A stretch of 64,000 nt of DNA from Acanthosepion pharaonis (taxonomy: Eukaryota > Mollusca > Cephalopoda > Sepiida > Sepiidae), in assembly GCA_903632075.3 (NCBI GenBank), contig CAHIKZ030000837.1:833501-897500 (forward strand). The letters are read 5' to 3'. The notes beneath the pieces are model-generated. The model saw only the letters and a list, made by a program, of their open reading frames with translations, did not search any database and was not told where the DNA came from. Of this stretch, positions 11,010 through 21,240 are shown in pieces. The first letter of the stretch is position 1. The number at the start of each line of letters is the position of its first letter. The translations under genes were made by a program, and so were the position numbers.

Positions 11010-11420
11010 TTTTTTGTGCTGGTAATATTTTTTCTTCAGAAATGTATTACTAGAAATATTTTTTCCCAAAAATGTATTGCAGATAATGATGTATTGCTGA
11101 TAATATTTTTTTTTCTTCAAAAATTCTTTACTGGTAATATTTTTTTTTACAAAAATGTACTGATGGTATTAATACCTATTTTTACGCTTTCGGTGTTTTG
11201 ACGCCAGTTCGGGAGTTAGCTATTTGCCCATAGCAGCGATCCTAACAGGTGCTACCACCCCGGGTCAGGGTGGACCTGGGAACACCAGCAATTCAGAGAT
11301 GGTTCCATGCTCCTGATCAGAGGCCTTGCTGTTGGATGTAATTTATCGTCTTACTCAGGACGCAGATACAGTTTATCGTCTTACCCAGGACGCGTCTTTG
11401 GGGGCGGGGGTTCTTACTCC
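11010..11420 (+). repeat. Repeat family E with internal minisatellite (copy 1)
   Basis: A degenerate tandem of roughly AAAATGTATTGCTGATAATA plus a T run (about 11010-11190) is followed by a GC-richer block. That block contains TTTTGACGCCAGTTCGGGAG, ACCCCGGGTCAGGGTGGACC, TGGGAACACCAGCAATT and GAGGCCTTGCTGTTGGATG. Both parts recur together at 27.9-28.2 kb, and the second recurs at 11.8 kb. The class is unknown. Confidence 0.6.
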
Positions 11421-11469
11421 TCTGAAGCCCCAGCCGACTGGGCGTACGTTGGTTGGTTATTCTTGTTTA

Positions 11470-11790
11470 GCGGTATATCAAAACCTGTATGGATATGTAA
11501 TGCCGAAATCTAAATATATTTTACACAATTTTATGGCTTCAACTACAGATATTCTGTACATAATTTTATATTTCCAGAGTTTATTTAGATATGTAGTTTG
11601 TAGATAAAATTTGTTGCTGATAATTTTATCATGAAAATGTATTTTTATGCTATAGTACTGTATCCATTGTCATTTCGCTATAAAAATGTATTACTACTGG
11701 CTTTATTTATATATATATTGCTTGACTTATTTATATATCTATTGCTGGTATTTTTAACATTATATACATTTATTCTTTCATAGTGAACCC
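11470..11790 (+). repeat. Repeat family E, upstream segment and minisatellite
   Basis: Contains TAGCGGTATATCAAAACCTG and ATGCCGAAATCTAAATAT. The first also occurs next to the 27.9 kb copy. The second recurs at 18.80 kb and, antisense, at 31.08-31.12 kb. More AAAATGTATT-type units follow up to the next GC-richer block, so the family is arranged twice in a row here. Confidence 0.5.
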
Positions 11791-11794
11791 CCCA

Positions 11795-11955
11795 CCACAA
11801 ATTAGAACACTATTTCCTCATAGCAAGGATACTTACTGGTGCTACTACCCCGGGTCAGGGTGAACCTGGGAACAAAACCAATTAAGATATGATTCCAGGC
11901 TCCTCAACGCCCCCCCTTGCTGTCGGATAGTTTATTGTCATGTCCAGGACGACCG
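11795..11955 (+). repeat. Repeat family E, GC-richer block (copy 2)
   Basis: Shares TACCCCGGGTCAGGGTGAAC, CTGGGAACAAAACCAATTA and CCCCTTGCTGTCGGAT with the 11.2 kb and 28.1 kb copies. It is a tandem neighbour of the first copy about 600 bp away. Confidence 0.6.
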
Positions 11956-12220
11956 AGTAACGTAGCAAAGAAATTTGTTTAAATAGATGGCAGAACCAGG
12001 TGTAGAGAAAAACAAAAATAGTAAAACTTTGCTGAAAACTATAAAATAGCAAATTGGCATACTGCAAAATAAGTTCTTTTCTTTCAGACATTTAACTTCA
12101 AGAAGCTTCGTTCAAATGATCGTAAAAGTGGACAGTGGTCACGTGAAAACAACAGAGACAGTATTTCATACGTGTTTAGCAAATGCTAAAATGAAGAAGA
12201 CTCAAACAATATGATATTGG

Positions 12221-12542
12221 TTTTCCAAGCGTAGCTTAGATGTGGCACGAGGCAGAAAGTAGGGACACAGTGAGGATCGAACTCACTACTCAGTCGTAAT
12301 TTTTCTAGCTAGACAAGCTTGCTAACCACTACATCGCCTCGAGGTGACCAATAAAGTGATTTCCCAAGCGTAGCTTAGATGTGGAACAGGGCCGAAAGTA
12401 GGGGGCACACAGTGAGGATCGAACTCACTACTCAGTCGTAATTTTTCTAGCTAGACAAGGCCGAAAGTAGGGGGCACCCAGTGTGAATCGAACTCGCTAC
12501 TCAGCTAGCGATACAAGCTTGCTAACCACTACACCGCCTCGA
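12221..12542 (-). repeat. Tandem array of three tRNA-derived SINE A units
   Basis: Three antisense units lie head to tail at about 12221-12345, 12361-12461 and 12462-12542. In sense they carry GCGGTGTAGTGGTTAGCAAG (A-box region), a B box (GAGTTCGATCCTCAC, or GAGTTCGATTCACAC in the 12462-12542 unit), then CCCTACTTTC. The first two also have the tail GTGCCACATCTAAGCTACGC or a variant. The middle and last units join at CTAGACAAGGCCGAAAG, so one unit has lost its tRNA 5' half. The three B boxes look intact enough to be recognised. Confidence 0.7.
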
Positions 12543-12545
12543 CAA

Positions 12546-13680
12546 AAATGGTGTGTCGTGAATGCAAAACAGGCTTTCAAGTTTTAAAATCAAATATAAA
12601 ACATTGTAACTGTTAAAAATGGTACTTCAATTTTTAATTAAAGGAAATTAATGATCCAGTTATATCCACTCTATTTTCAAAATGTACATATACAAAAAAA
12701 AAATGGTAACCGGCTATCATTTATTTAAAATCTGTTTCCTCATTCTCATGTTGCAATAAGTGTTCAGTTCTTTCGAGAATATCAGTAATTGATATACTAT
12801 GATTGTCTTCCGTGTTCTTATCTTATTAATTTCTATAACAATAATTTTAATGAGAAATCAGACATATTCAAGCCTTTCCAGTTGATAACTGTTAAAAGTT
12901 ACATTAGCGACACTTGGTTTTATAAACACATCAAAATACAAATAAACAAAAAAAGAAAAACATTGATTAATAGCGGAAGAAAATAAAAAATTAAATTTAT
13001 TTTATATATGAATAATTATTTTTTTTATAATAATTATAATAATTAGTTTTTTTTTTTAAATTTTATAGATTATTATATTTTTTCGATGAAGCATTTTCAA
13101 TTAGTATTTATTGTCGTAAGTATTTAAGCTTAATTTAGGTTTATTTTAATCGCAAATCTCAAGTATCACATCACCATCGTAAAACATCAATTGAACAATG
13201 CACTTTCAAGCGAACCCGGAATTGCCCTTAGAAAAATTCTATTGAAGCAAACTTTAATTATACTGAAATAAATCCTAATGTCAAATTAATAATTATTAAT
13301 ATGTGTACCGTATTGTGATTTATTATAAATGTACCCGATGCTCTCTTGAAAGATATCTAGCTATTTCTAATTAGGCTGAATAATAATTGGAACTGTATCG
13401 ATAATAATTGGACTTGATTGTGCATATCAGAATTCTAGAATATTTGATTAAATGAAGTCAAATACTGTCAGTAAATAAGACAAGTAAATAAATTTTTAAA
13501 ATGACCTGAATAAACTGGTGGCAGCCAAAATAGTATTTCAGAAAACAGCTGACACCGTCGAATTACTTTAAGAGAGGTTGCTGAAAACTTATTGACCTGC
13601 CAATAGATTCCTTTCTTTATGGACATATTTCTGTTCATATATATCATTTTGTGCGGTTTGGTTCTCAATAGCCGTTACAC
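12546..13680. other. Unassigned, extremely AT-rich sequence
   Basis: Above-average A+T, with poly-T and TAAT tracts around 12,990-13,080. No repeat shared with the rest of the window and no coding signal recognised. Confidence 0.5.
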
Positions 13681-13904
13681 ATGACGTCACCCTAGACTAT
13701 TTAAAGCGTTCATCTTCCGAAAGACTACCAGAAAGCAAAAAAAAAAAAAAAAAAAGAAAAGAATTCGAACTACTGCACAGACACACATCGCTTCTTGATA
13801 ATGACTGCGAAAGTGGAATGACTACGAAAGTACTTGAACAAAAATAACAAAATATGAACTTTGGACAGTTGATCTACAATTTCGAGTGCAATAATCAAAT
13901 AATT

Positions 13905-14280
13905 AAATAATTAACTGCATCCACCTGCAAAAAAAGACTAAAAATAATGGAAGCTTTAATAATAAAAAAAGAAAAAGCCAAATCTTAACAATATTAACTG
14001 AGAACAAAGCCACAATGTGCTAACCGTATTCGGAAAATAAAAACATCCCTGCCACACACTAAGACATACACAGAACACACAGACTCAATTTAGCTGAAAA
14101 ATCGAATCATCCGTGATAATGGCTAAAGGTATAGCCGAAAGCGCTGCTCGAAAATATAAAACATTTGGAAAGTCCTTACACACCCTTTGTCCAGAAAAGA
14201 AAGCTCCTGTTCGAACATAAGAAAAATTAAATAAAAAGACTAACAGTAGTATCTTGTCTGTCATTTTTACTGAAACATAT
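13905..14280 (+). mobile_element. Penelope-like element 3' part (copy 1), ending in (TA)n
   Basis: This is about 370 bp colinear with 48.89-49.22 kb. It begins with the end of a GIY-YIG-type coding segment (LTASTCKKRLKIMEALIIK equivalent), then a shared 3' region with CACAATGTGCTAACCGTATT and CTTTGTCCAGAAAAGAAAGC. It ends CTGAAACATATA into a TA array. The upstream GIY-YIG core preserved at 48.7 kb is absent here. Penelope assignment comes from the other copy. Confidence 0.6.
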
Positions 14281-14299
14281 ATATATATATATATATATA

Positions 14300-14412
14300 T
14301 GGATTTCAAAACGATAGAATCCAGGTAGAGCTCAATGTCCAAGACAGAGCAAGAATTTCTAGATCGGATGAATTGGATTGTGATTAAGATTCCAATGTAA
14401 TAAATTATAACC
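14300..14412. repeat. Family Q terminus, inverted/forward chimera (copy 3)
   Basis: The left half (GATAGAATCCAGGTAGAGC, TCAATGTCCAAGACAGAG) is the reverse complement of the family Q segment at 7.93 kb. The right half (GATGAATTGGATTGTGATTA, AGATTCCAATGTAATAAATT) is in forward orientation. The two halves are fused and flanked by TA arrays on both sides. Confidence 0.5.
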
Positions 14413-14418
14413 AAAAGA

Positions 14419-14419
<1 letters not shown>

Positions 14420-14478
<59 letters not shown>

Positions 14479-14525
14479 GAGTCTCTGTGTGTGTGAGCGC
14501 GCGTGCGCGTGTGTGTGTGTGTGTA
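14420..14525. repeat. (TA)n and (TG)n compound microsatellite
   Basis: TA tract to 14476, then a GAGTCTCTG spacer and TG/GC-rich dinucleotides to about 14525. Confidence 0.9.
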
Positions 14526-15144
14526 TTTATAGTAATGGAGAAAATAAATCGATCATTAAACACGCTAGGCCAGATGTAGTTTCGCTCTACAATGCAAATT
14601 GATAAAAAACAAAACATCAATCTGAAAACTCATGTCATGTTCTTACATAAACTTATATGGAAGTCATATATGTTATCAAAGTCCTCTAGAAATATCGAAG
14701 CTCACAACTGTATACAAACGCATTTTAAGATCAACGGTTAAAAAATGCTTTGAGCAAATATAACATGGGGGCTTTGGCTAAGACCAGACCTCTTTGAACA
14801 CGGGTACTAAAGATTCACAAAATATTGTTCCGAGTAACAGAATCCACATCACTTGAAGACTGCCAACAGCTGCATCAACTAAAATGGATAGCAACGATAA
14901 AATAATGACATAATGAAGCTGGTAATATTCCACACGATCGCAAATAAAATTTTAAGACAGAAACCCGAATTAGTACTAGAAAGAGAAATAAAAGCTACTG
15001 GACTTGAGAAACCCGTTTTATGAGATAAAGTTTTTGAGAGAAAGATTTTATCAATTTCAACTGACTTTTTGATTTTTGTTGGAGAACTCATATTTTCTAC
15101 GAAATTTTTCGAGCATTTAGTCCAGTAAATGTAATCAATACTGT
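14526..15144. other. Unassigned sequence
   Basis: A 95-codon minus-strand open frame (14879-15166) has no recognisable domain or codon signal. Nothing else was seen. Confidence 0.4.
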
Positions 15145-15147
15145 ATA

Positions 15148-15202
15148 TTAAAAAAAAACAGAGCATTTACTTAAATAAATTGTACCTATTAAAATAACGT
15201 TT
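15148..15202. repeat. Single arm of palindromic family P
   Basis: AACAGAGCATTTACTTAAAT followed by a diverged TTGTACCTATTAAAATAACG matches the right arm of the 33.7 and 48.6 kb palindromes. No opposing arm is present. Confidence 0.45.
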
Positions 15203-16195
15203 TAAACAGAAAATATATTAGATATGCGTGTGTATGTACATGCGTGTACACTGTCATGTCTAAACAGGAATTTATAGCTAAGAACAAGAATACAACTGCA
15301 TGGAACACATCTAGAAATTTTGATTATTTACGCATGGAAATATTGCTGCGAATGTATTTTACAGATACGTTTCAAGTATAGAAGAGTATCAGTATCCTAA
15401 TGTGTAGGTGGATAAGGTTTTTTGCCTCAGAAAATATACAATTCCAAAGAAAATCTTATTTGATTTCTAAACGATAAACAGATGAGAGGACAAACATTCA
15501 CAACATTACACAAATATAATATAAAATAAGAATTTAATTTCATCCCAAACAATTTACTACTGTCCATTTCCTTATTGTTAGAATAATTTAACATTTACCA
15601 CATAACTTATTGCTAATTTATCCTGAGTTGAACGACGTTAACGATGAGTAAGCATGATTTAAATCTATTAAATTTGTTTGTAATTAAGCAAACCAACGTC
15701 AGTCTGCATTGGGTCCTTCGTCATTCAATTCTAGATTAACATACCTTTAGCAGAATCTATCTAAAATAATTTTATTAGAAACCCATTCGGAAGCAACCAT
15801 ACCTAGATGCAAAATATGTTTCAATATTTCCAGGTAAGAAAAAAAAATTATTTTAAATTCTATGTTTTTGTGGGGAAATACATAAACAGTATTTATTACG
15901 AGACGAAGTGTTAATGTTGAATATTTCAGTGAGCAGTTGTCTCGTTTAAATGAGGCATTGGAACAGTAAATGTCTTTTATCTCGAGAATGATCTGATAGG
16001 TGATATTGTTGCATGACAGAAGGCATCGTTCTCAGTTTCCAAATGCAACAGGGAAAACATGTCTACTTACCAGGTTACTTATGCGAATGGAGCCAAGCCC
16101 TTATCGCGTGAAGGGGTGTTTGGTGAGAAGAGTTAAAATTCCGAAAGAAGACGTTGCGTTCAGTCTTGCACACATGTCCGTGGGAAATATATGAA
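15203..16195. other. Unassigned sequence
   Basis: A 64-codon open frame at 16000-16194 shows no known domain. No repeat is recognised. Confidence 0.4.
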
Positions 16196-16199
16196 TCCG

Positions 16200-16290
16200 T
16201 CTCTTCTACCACGTCGCCCCAACTATTTGATAACTACCAGAATAGACTGGGCTCTATTGTTTTAAAAGGCAACTACCTTTTTGCTACAGC
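16200..16290 (+). repeat. SINE family D fragment (copy 2)
   Basis: Diverged body segment. CTCTTCTACC, AGAATAGACTGGGCTCTATT and GGCAACTACC align with the TCTTCTTCCCC, AGGACAGACTGGGTTCTATA and GGCAACTGGTC of better copies. Confidence 0.4.
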
Positions 16291-16379
16291 GAAATTAATT
16301 CGAGCGGAAGGGTGAAAATAGACATATACAACCTATTCTACATACAGACACATTCAAACAAAAAGAGATCTATCTCTCT

Positions 16380-16435
16380 GTTTGTCAGACACACACTCTT
16401 TCTCTCTCTCTTCTACCCACACGCGCACACACACA

Positions 16436-16523
<88 letters not shown>
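16380..16523. repeat. (TC)/(AC)/(TA)n compound microsatellite
   Basis: Short TC and AC tracts lead into (TA)n at 16439-16523 with one ACA interruption. Confidence 0.9.
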
Positions 16524-16524
<1 letters not shown>

Positions 16525-16649
16525 CTTATCTTCATTTTGATTACGCTTAGTTGATTAGTGTATTAATCTATTTTTATTTTATCATCACAAATACACGGAT
16601 CAATTTCTTAGTGTTGTTATCAAACTGATTTGGGAAGACGCCGTTGTTT

Positions 16650-16760
16650 TTGGTTGTTTCATATATTTTCCCAAGTACTTTCAATCTCATCGAAGATCAT
16701 CATCAGGGATGAACTTCCATGACAAAAATTAATGTAATTAATAGTTGTGATTTTTTGGTA
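16650..16760. repeat. Possible Penelope-type terminal motif
   Basis: TCTCATCGAAGATCATCATC followed by AGGGATGAACTTCC resembles the GATCATCAG motif of the related ends at 28.4 and 34.1 kb. It is weak and has no supporting coding region. Confidence 0.25.
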
Positions 16761-16874
16761 AATGCGCATGAATCGCGCTTCATTAAAATCAATTTAAAAT
16801 TTGACTGTTATAAATATGTAAGGGAGAATACTTAATTTATAATTTTATCAACGTTTTTAAAAAAGTCAACATGC

Positions 16875-16877
<3 letters not shown>

Positions 16878-16922
<45 letters not shown>
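16878..16922. repeat. (TA)n microsatellite
   Basis: Uninterrupted TA repeat. Confidence 0.95.
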
Positions 16923-16925
<3 letters not shown>

Positions 16926-17007
16926 GTTTATGCAAACTTAGGTAATCCGTATGGGTAGACCCGAGGAGGATGATATCCAGAGAGCTCAATGTAAAATTAG
17001 AGCAGAT

Positions 17008-17089
17008 ATGTTTGAATAAAAAACAGACCACGTTAAGATTCCATGTAATAAGCTATTACATGGAATCTTAATGTGGTCTTTTTTATTCA

Positions 17090-17093
<4 letters not shown>
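17008..17093. repeat. Near-perfect 86-bp palindrome (fold-back)
   Basis: Arms 17008-17050 and 17054-17093 (TGTTTGAATAAAAAACAGAC, then CACGTTAAGATTCCATGTAA, and complement) surround a 3-base centre. The arm shares AACAGACCAC and TTAAG with the Penelope-type end at 34.0 kb. It abuts (TA)n at 17092-17141. It would form a long hairpin if transcribed or single-stranded. Confidence 0.8.
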
Positions 17094-17144
<51 letters not shown>

Positions 17145-17725
17145 ATATTTTTTGGTACAAAACTTTATAACGGCCATAAAAAGACAAAAAATATTTTACT
17201 ACCATTCATGGTGATAATAGATAAAAAGTAAAACTGAAATACGGGCTGGCTCAATGGAGCTAAATAGAGGTTAATAAATAGAATTAACACTAAAAAAGTG
17301 GACAATATGTATTGACAAAAAAATTATCGCTTAGATGGAAATTAGTCTTAGACCCAGTGCGAAGACTTTAAAATAAAAAAAAGAAGGGCTTCAACGATAA
17401 AATATAAATGGCCCCCAACACAATCAAGTGGTAATTCGAGTGAAACTTGCTAAGAATGGTAAATGAGTCCACACTGAAACAAGTAGCACAATTATGGGTA
17501 TTTATTAGGTGTTCTATATATATGTAAGTGACCTGGTACTTCGGTTAAGATATTTTTTCTCGTGTTTTCGTAATTTTCTTCTTTTCTGGACACAAATTAT
17601 GAATAAATTGTCCGTTCTCTGTGTCTGAGCCTGCTCGGCCATTCTTTTCGTCATTATCAAATATTTTTTTTATTTTATTTTTTATCTAAACTGAATGTAT
17701 GGATTTTTATATTTGTATTAACTGC
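17145..17725. other. Unassigned sequence
   Basis: No coding, RNA or shared repeat signal recognised. Confidence 0.4.
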
Positions 17726-17728
17726 AGT

Positions 17729-17783
17729 GCCGAGTCAGTCGTTTTTAATGAAACATATAAAAGAGGTATTGCTGCCCACATGC

Positions 17784-17826
<43 letters not shown>
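17729..17826 (+). repeat. Penelope-like tail fragment and (TA)n
   Basis: GTCGTTTTTAATGAAACATA matches the extreme 3' end of the 14.28 and 49.2 kb Penelope-like tails. After about 30 bp it runs into (TA)n at 17787-17826. Confidence 0.45.
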
Positions 17827-17829
<3 letters not shown>

Positions 17830-17850
17830 GTGTGGGTGTGTGTGTGTGTG

Positions 17851-18045
17851 TATACCTCGATTAATGCACATTCTTTTAATACGTTTTCGATTAGTGCGGT
17901 AAAATTATTATATACCAAAATTCGAATATTAATGCATACGTAATGCCTTATCAATACTGCAAATCATTTTTCAGTTCATACATAGTAATTGAAAATTTCT
18001 TGTTCTATTGTTAGCGATGTACACATTAGACGCATTAATCGAGGG

Positions 18046-18050
<5 letters not shown>
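17851..18050. mobile_element. 200-bp MITE with CCTCGATTAATGC inverted ends
   Basis: The left end TATACCTCGATTAATGCACA (17851-17870) and the right end reverse complement TATCCCTCGATTAATGCGTC (18031-18050) match at most positions. TA dinucleotides bound both ends. It contains no open frame. Ends with CCCTCGATTAA resemble pogo/Tigger termini, but the class assignment is inference. It sits directly between a TG tract and a (TA)n array. Confidence 0.6.

Positions 18051-18092
<42 letters not shown>
18051..18092. repeat. (TA)n microsatellite
   Basis: TA repeat abutting the MITE right end. Confidence 0.95.
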
Positions 18093-18094
<2 letters not shown>

Positions 18095-18095
<1 letters not shown>

Positions 18096-18795
18096 GAAAA
18101 AATAATTCTTGTCACACATTTCGTCCATTTGGACTTAATTTAAGTAAAGAAATTCTTACGTTGATATGCATATGTATTAATAATATGCGGGTTTGTATGT
18201 TTTCGCCTGTTTATGTCTCTTTATTCATCTCCATGTATATGTACATGCATAACGCACACATCTCAGCCTGAGGAGATCCTAGAAAAACAGTCTTTAAAAT
18301 TATAATTAATAGATCAAACCTCTAAAATTATGGGAATATTCCAGAAAAAAGTTAATCTTAACTGTTATACAAATAAATATTGACTCAGAAATACACGCAT
18401 GCGCGGACACGCAAGTACACATATATGTAATCTGGAATAAAGAAAAACCAATTATTATTTTTTTATTTCCTTCTTGACGTTTCACACAATTCTCGCTAGT
18501 ATTATGAAAATGAAAATATATTGATAAAGCTCGTATGAGTGGTTCAAAATATCTACAAAGAAATAGAGTTTTAAAATCCCAGCTTGTTTTCTTGATTGAT
18601 TCATTCATTTTCTACGGCTGACCAATCATTTCAAGGTTATTTAACACGAGAAAATATTTTTAGATTTTAAAATTTTTTGTCAAGTCACTCTATTTCTGCT
18701 ACTGTTTCCATATAAACCAGAAATATCTGCCGCATTGTCAGATCGGTGCCATCATAAAAGCCTTTTTTTAGTATGGATTTTGGTTGCCTTTTTTT
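18095..18795. other. Unassigned sequence
   Basis: No coding or shared repeat signal except at the right edge, where ATGCCTAAATCGAAATATT (about 18800) belongs to the family E upstream segment. Confidence 0.4.
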
Positions 18796-18899
18796 AGATT
18801 TAATGCCTAAATCGAAATATTTTCTATGCAATTTTATATTATTTTTTTTTTACTTTATTTTTGGGGATAATACCGATTTTATGATACAATGTTACTATT

Positions 18900-18986
18900 T
18901 AACCCGTATCTTGGGGAAACGGGGTGGATTCATACATTTACCAAGGTTATTTGCGCGAAAGTGAATATAACGAACTCTTCTCTCCG
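18900..18986 (-). repeat. SINE family D fragment (copy 3) joined to 5S-derived sequence
   Basis: GGATTCATACATTTACCAAG and GTTATTTGCGCGAAAGTGAA match the D body. The copy continues directly into the 5S-derived block on its right. In minus sense the order is 5S-like head, short linker, tRNA-like piece, D body. Confidence 0.5.
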
Positions 18987-19130
18987 ATTAACAATTCCGC
19001 ACCAATATATATTACATCACTCACAACACCTAGTATTCTCAAATGGTCACTCAACTAGATACTGATAAGTCTCTACGTTGCTAAACTTAAGAGATGCTTC
19101 GGGAAACGCTGTTACAACGTGATATGGTAA
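18987..19130 (-). repeat. 5S rRNA-derived SINE head or pseudogene (copy 1)
   Basis: The minus strand follows animal 5S rRNA across most of its length. The + strand shows TAGTATTCTCAAATGGTCAC, CGTTGCTAAACTTAAGAGAT and ACGCTGTTACAACGTGATAT, corresponding to antisense 5S pieces (GGTATTCCCAGGCGGTCTC, GCTGCTTAGCTTCCGAGAT, CGTTCAGCGTGGTAT). Beyond the 5S 3' end, about 32 bp (18987-19018) is shared with the second copy at 58.2 kb. This argues for a retroposed composite unit over two independent 5S pseudogenes. It is too diverged to be a working 5S gene. Confidence 0.6.
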
Positions 19131-19194
19131 GTAAGAACAAACTGGGCTCCATGTATTGCATCGTCCATACATTGCTCTGATATTTCATACATAT

Positions 19195-19195
19195 C

Positions 19196-19252
<57 letters not shown>
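19195..19252. repeat. (TC)n microsatellite
   Basis: About 28 uninterrupted TC units. Confidence 0.95.
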
Positions 19253-19254
<2 letters not shown>

Positions 19255-19255
19255 A

Positions 19256-19865
19256 CACACATATTAAAATATCTATCGGGGAGGGGAAGCTTTGCGCGCG
19301 TGTAAATTGTCGTCAAAATGCTCGAGGTATAAAAATGAAAATTATAATTTATTTTACAGAAAGAATTTAACACATAATTGACTTCATTCACAACATATTT
19401 AAACAAACCCTGCTCTACAAATTGGAAGGTGAGTGATTATGAATTGAGTTTTTAAAATCAAAATTCTGTATATCACTGTCTCATATTATTGATATGTTTT
19501 TTCTCTCACCTAATCCTAACCGGAAGATATTTCATTCAATCTAACTTTCTTTAATCTAACACAATAAAACAGACGTTGTACGTGTTCAAATAATTATATG
19601 CATTACCCGCAGATTCATTTGGAGAGTAACGGATTTCTATTACAGTGGCCAGGTTACATTTGCTTTTCTATGAGAGTTAATTACTCAGCAATCCATTCAT
19701 CTTTCTGCCTTAAATATTTTGTAAACAATTGATGAGATTGATTCTTCTAAATGCCGTCTCTCTTCTGGGCGTTGTTGATTATGTCTTTCCGCAATTTCCT
19801 GTTCCATCAATCTTTGCCCTTTTTTTTTTTTTTCTAAAACTTGGTCCGACATCTATTTACGCAAA
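19256..19865. other. Unassigned sequence
   Basis: No domain or shared repeat recognised. A T14 run lies near 19,820. Confidence 0.4.
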
Positions 19866-19867
19866 TT

Positions 19868-20175
19868 CCCAAGGTAAGTTATGCCTTTTTACCTCTGTTC
19901 CTTTTGCCTTCAAAAAGTACTGAGAGCAACAAATTTTCCAAGCGATCTTTCCTCATTATTTGCCCTAGAAATGTCAACTGACTATTCCTGGTGCTAAGTA
20001 TAAGTGTCATTTCGTTTGCAATTTTTCTAAACCTTCACCCTAGCTCACATGTTTCGTGCATGGAATTCTCAGCCCCACCCTCTGTAGAAGCCCATTTCAA
20101 GTCTATATCTCATGTGTGAGGGGATTTTCCAGCATCCTCTACTCTAGAATAGAACTGATATTACATAACAGTTAA
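19868..20175 (-). mobile_element. RTE-like LINE fragment (copy d)
   Basis: In minus sense it contains equivalents of TTATGTAATATCAGTTC, GAATTCCATGCACGAAACAT, ACTTATACTTAGCACCAGG and CATTTCTAGGGCAAATAATG, i.e. the same order as copy b at 4.5-4.8 kb. It is broken by stops and short indels. Confidence 0.6.
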
Positions 20176-20372
20176 TTATTCCTTACTTTGATTCTAACGA
20201 CTTCTTCCGTTCGTTCATACTTTTCAATTCATCAATAACTAAAACGATCGAATAAACTTCCGACAGAGGCATATACATGTATCATTCCATATGGGGGAAA
20301 AAATAAATTTGGATTCATAGCAACGATTTCTCTATTCACAATCAGTGTCCATTAAATTTTTATTCATCATAA

Positions 20373-20375
<3 letters not shown>

Positions 20376-20444
<69 letters not shown>

Positions 20445-20445
20445 T
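20376..20445. repeat. (TA)n-(TG)n-(TA)n microsatellite
   Basis: Compound dinucleotide array. Confidence 0.95.
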
Positions 20446-20583
20446 ACAATAAACGTGCAATCAATTTACAAATACATGAATTATTCACACAAAACTAATG
20501 CAAAGGTTAATGATTTAAATGGCGAGACATCCATCTCGCAAACAATTCAAATAGTACACAAAAACCTCCAGATCCGTTATGAA

Positions 20584-20999
20584 TGAATTGATCCTTGTTT
20601 ATATAAATTTCTGCCGTATTAGTTGTTATTTTTATAAAATATATGGTTAATAAGTGCGACATTACTGTAATTATTGAACAATATAGTTCATGCCACTTTG
20701 ACAGTAAAATTTACCAGTAAAATAATTTGTTCATTACTATATTTGTATAAACGCAAACACTTTAAAAATTTTTTTTCAAACTCAGCGTTTTTTGGCGCGT
20801 CTAAAAAACCAATATCTCATTTTCAATAGCATTTCGGATACAATACACATATATTTTCGATGTCCTCTTATTACTAAGAGAAAAAAAAGAAGAACAACAT
20901 CTATTATATACCTGAAGATGTCTGTAGGAACAGACGAAAGCTTGTAGTAAAAATAACAACTAATACGGCAGAAATTTATATAAACAAGGATCAATTCAT
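20584..20999. mobile_element. 416-bp element with 52-54 bp terminal inverted repeats
   Basis: The left arm 20584-20635 and right arm 20946-20999 are almost exact inverses. Both carry GAATTGATCCTTGTTTATAT and AATTTCTGCCGTATTAGTTG. Just inside the right arm lies CTGAAGATGTCTGTAGGAAC plus AGACGAAAGC, a short hairpin-forming motif of a type seen near retroelement 3' ends. No transposase frame is present. It could be a MITE or an inverted pair of retroelement termini. Confidence 0.65.
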
Positions 21000-21162
21000 C
21001 GAATCGCCGATTTTATCCATGGTAACAACAGCTCATGACTAACATGAATTTCTATTTAGTCTTATACTGTAATAATTTAAAACAGCATGAATGCTGGACA
21101 ACAATATATTTTTTTTTATATTAAAACTATTGTAATTTTGGAATTCCACTTTTCCTTCTGCA

Positions 21163-21166
<4 letters not shown>

Positions 21167-21208
<42 letters not shown>

Positions 21209-21240
21209 TAGATAGATAGATAGATAGATATGTGTGTGTG
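21167..21240. repeat. (TA)n-(GATA)n-(TG)n microsatellite
   Basis: TA tract to 21206, then six GATA units, then a short TG tract. Confidence 0.95.
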
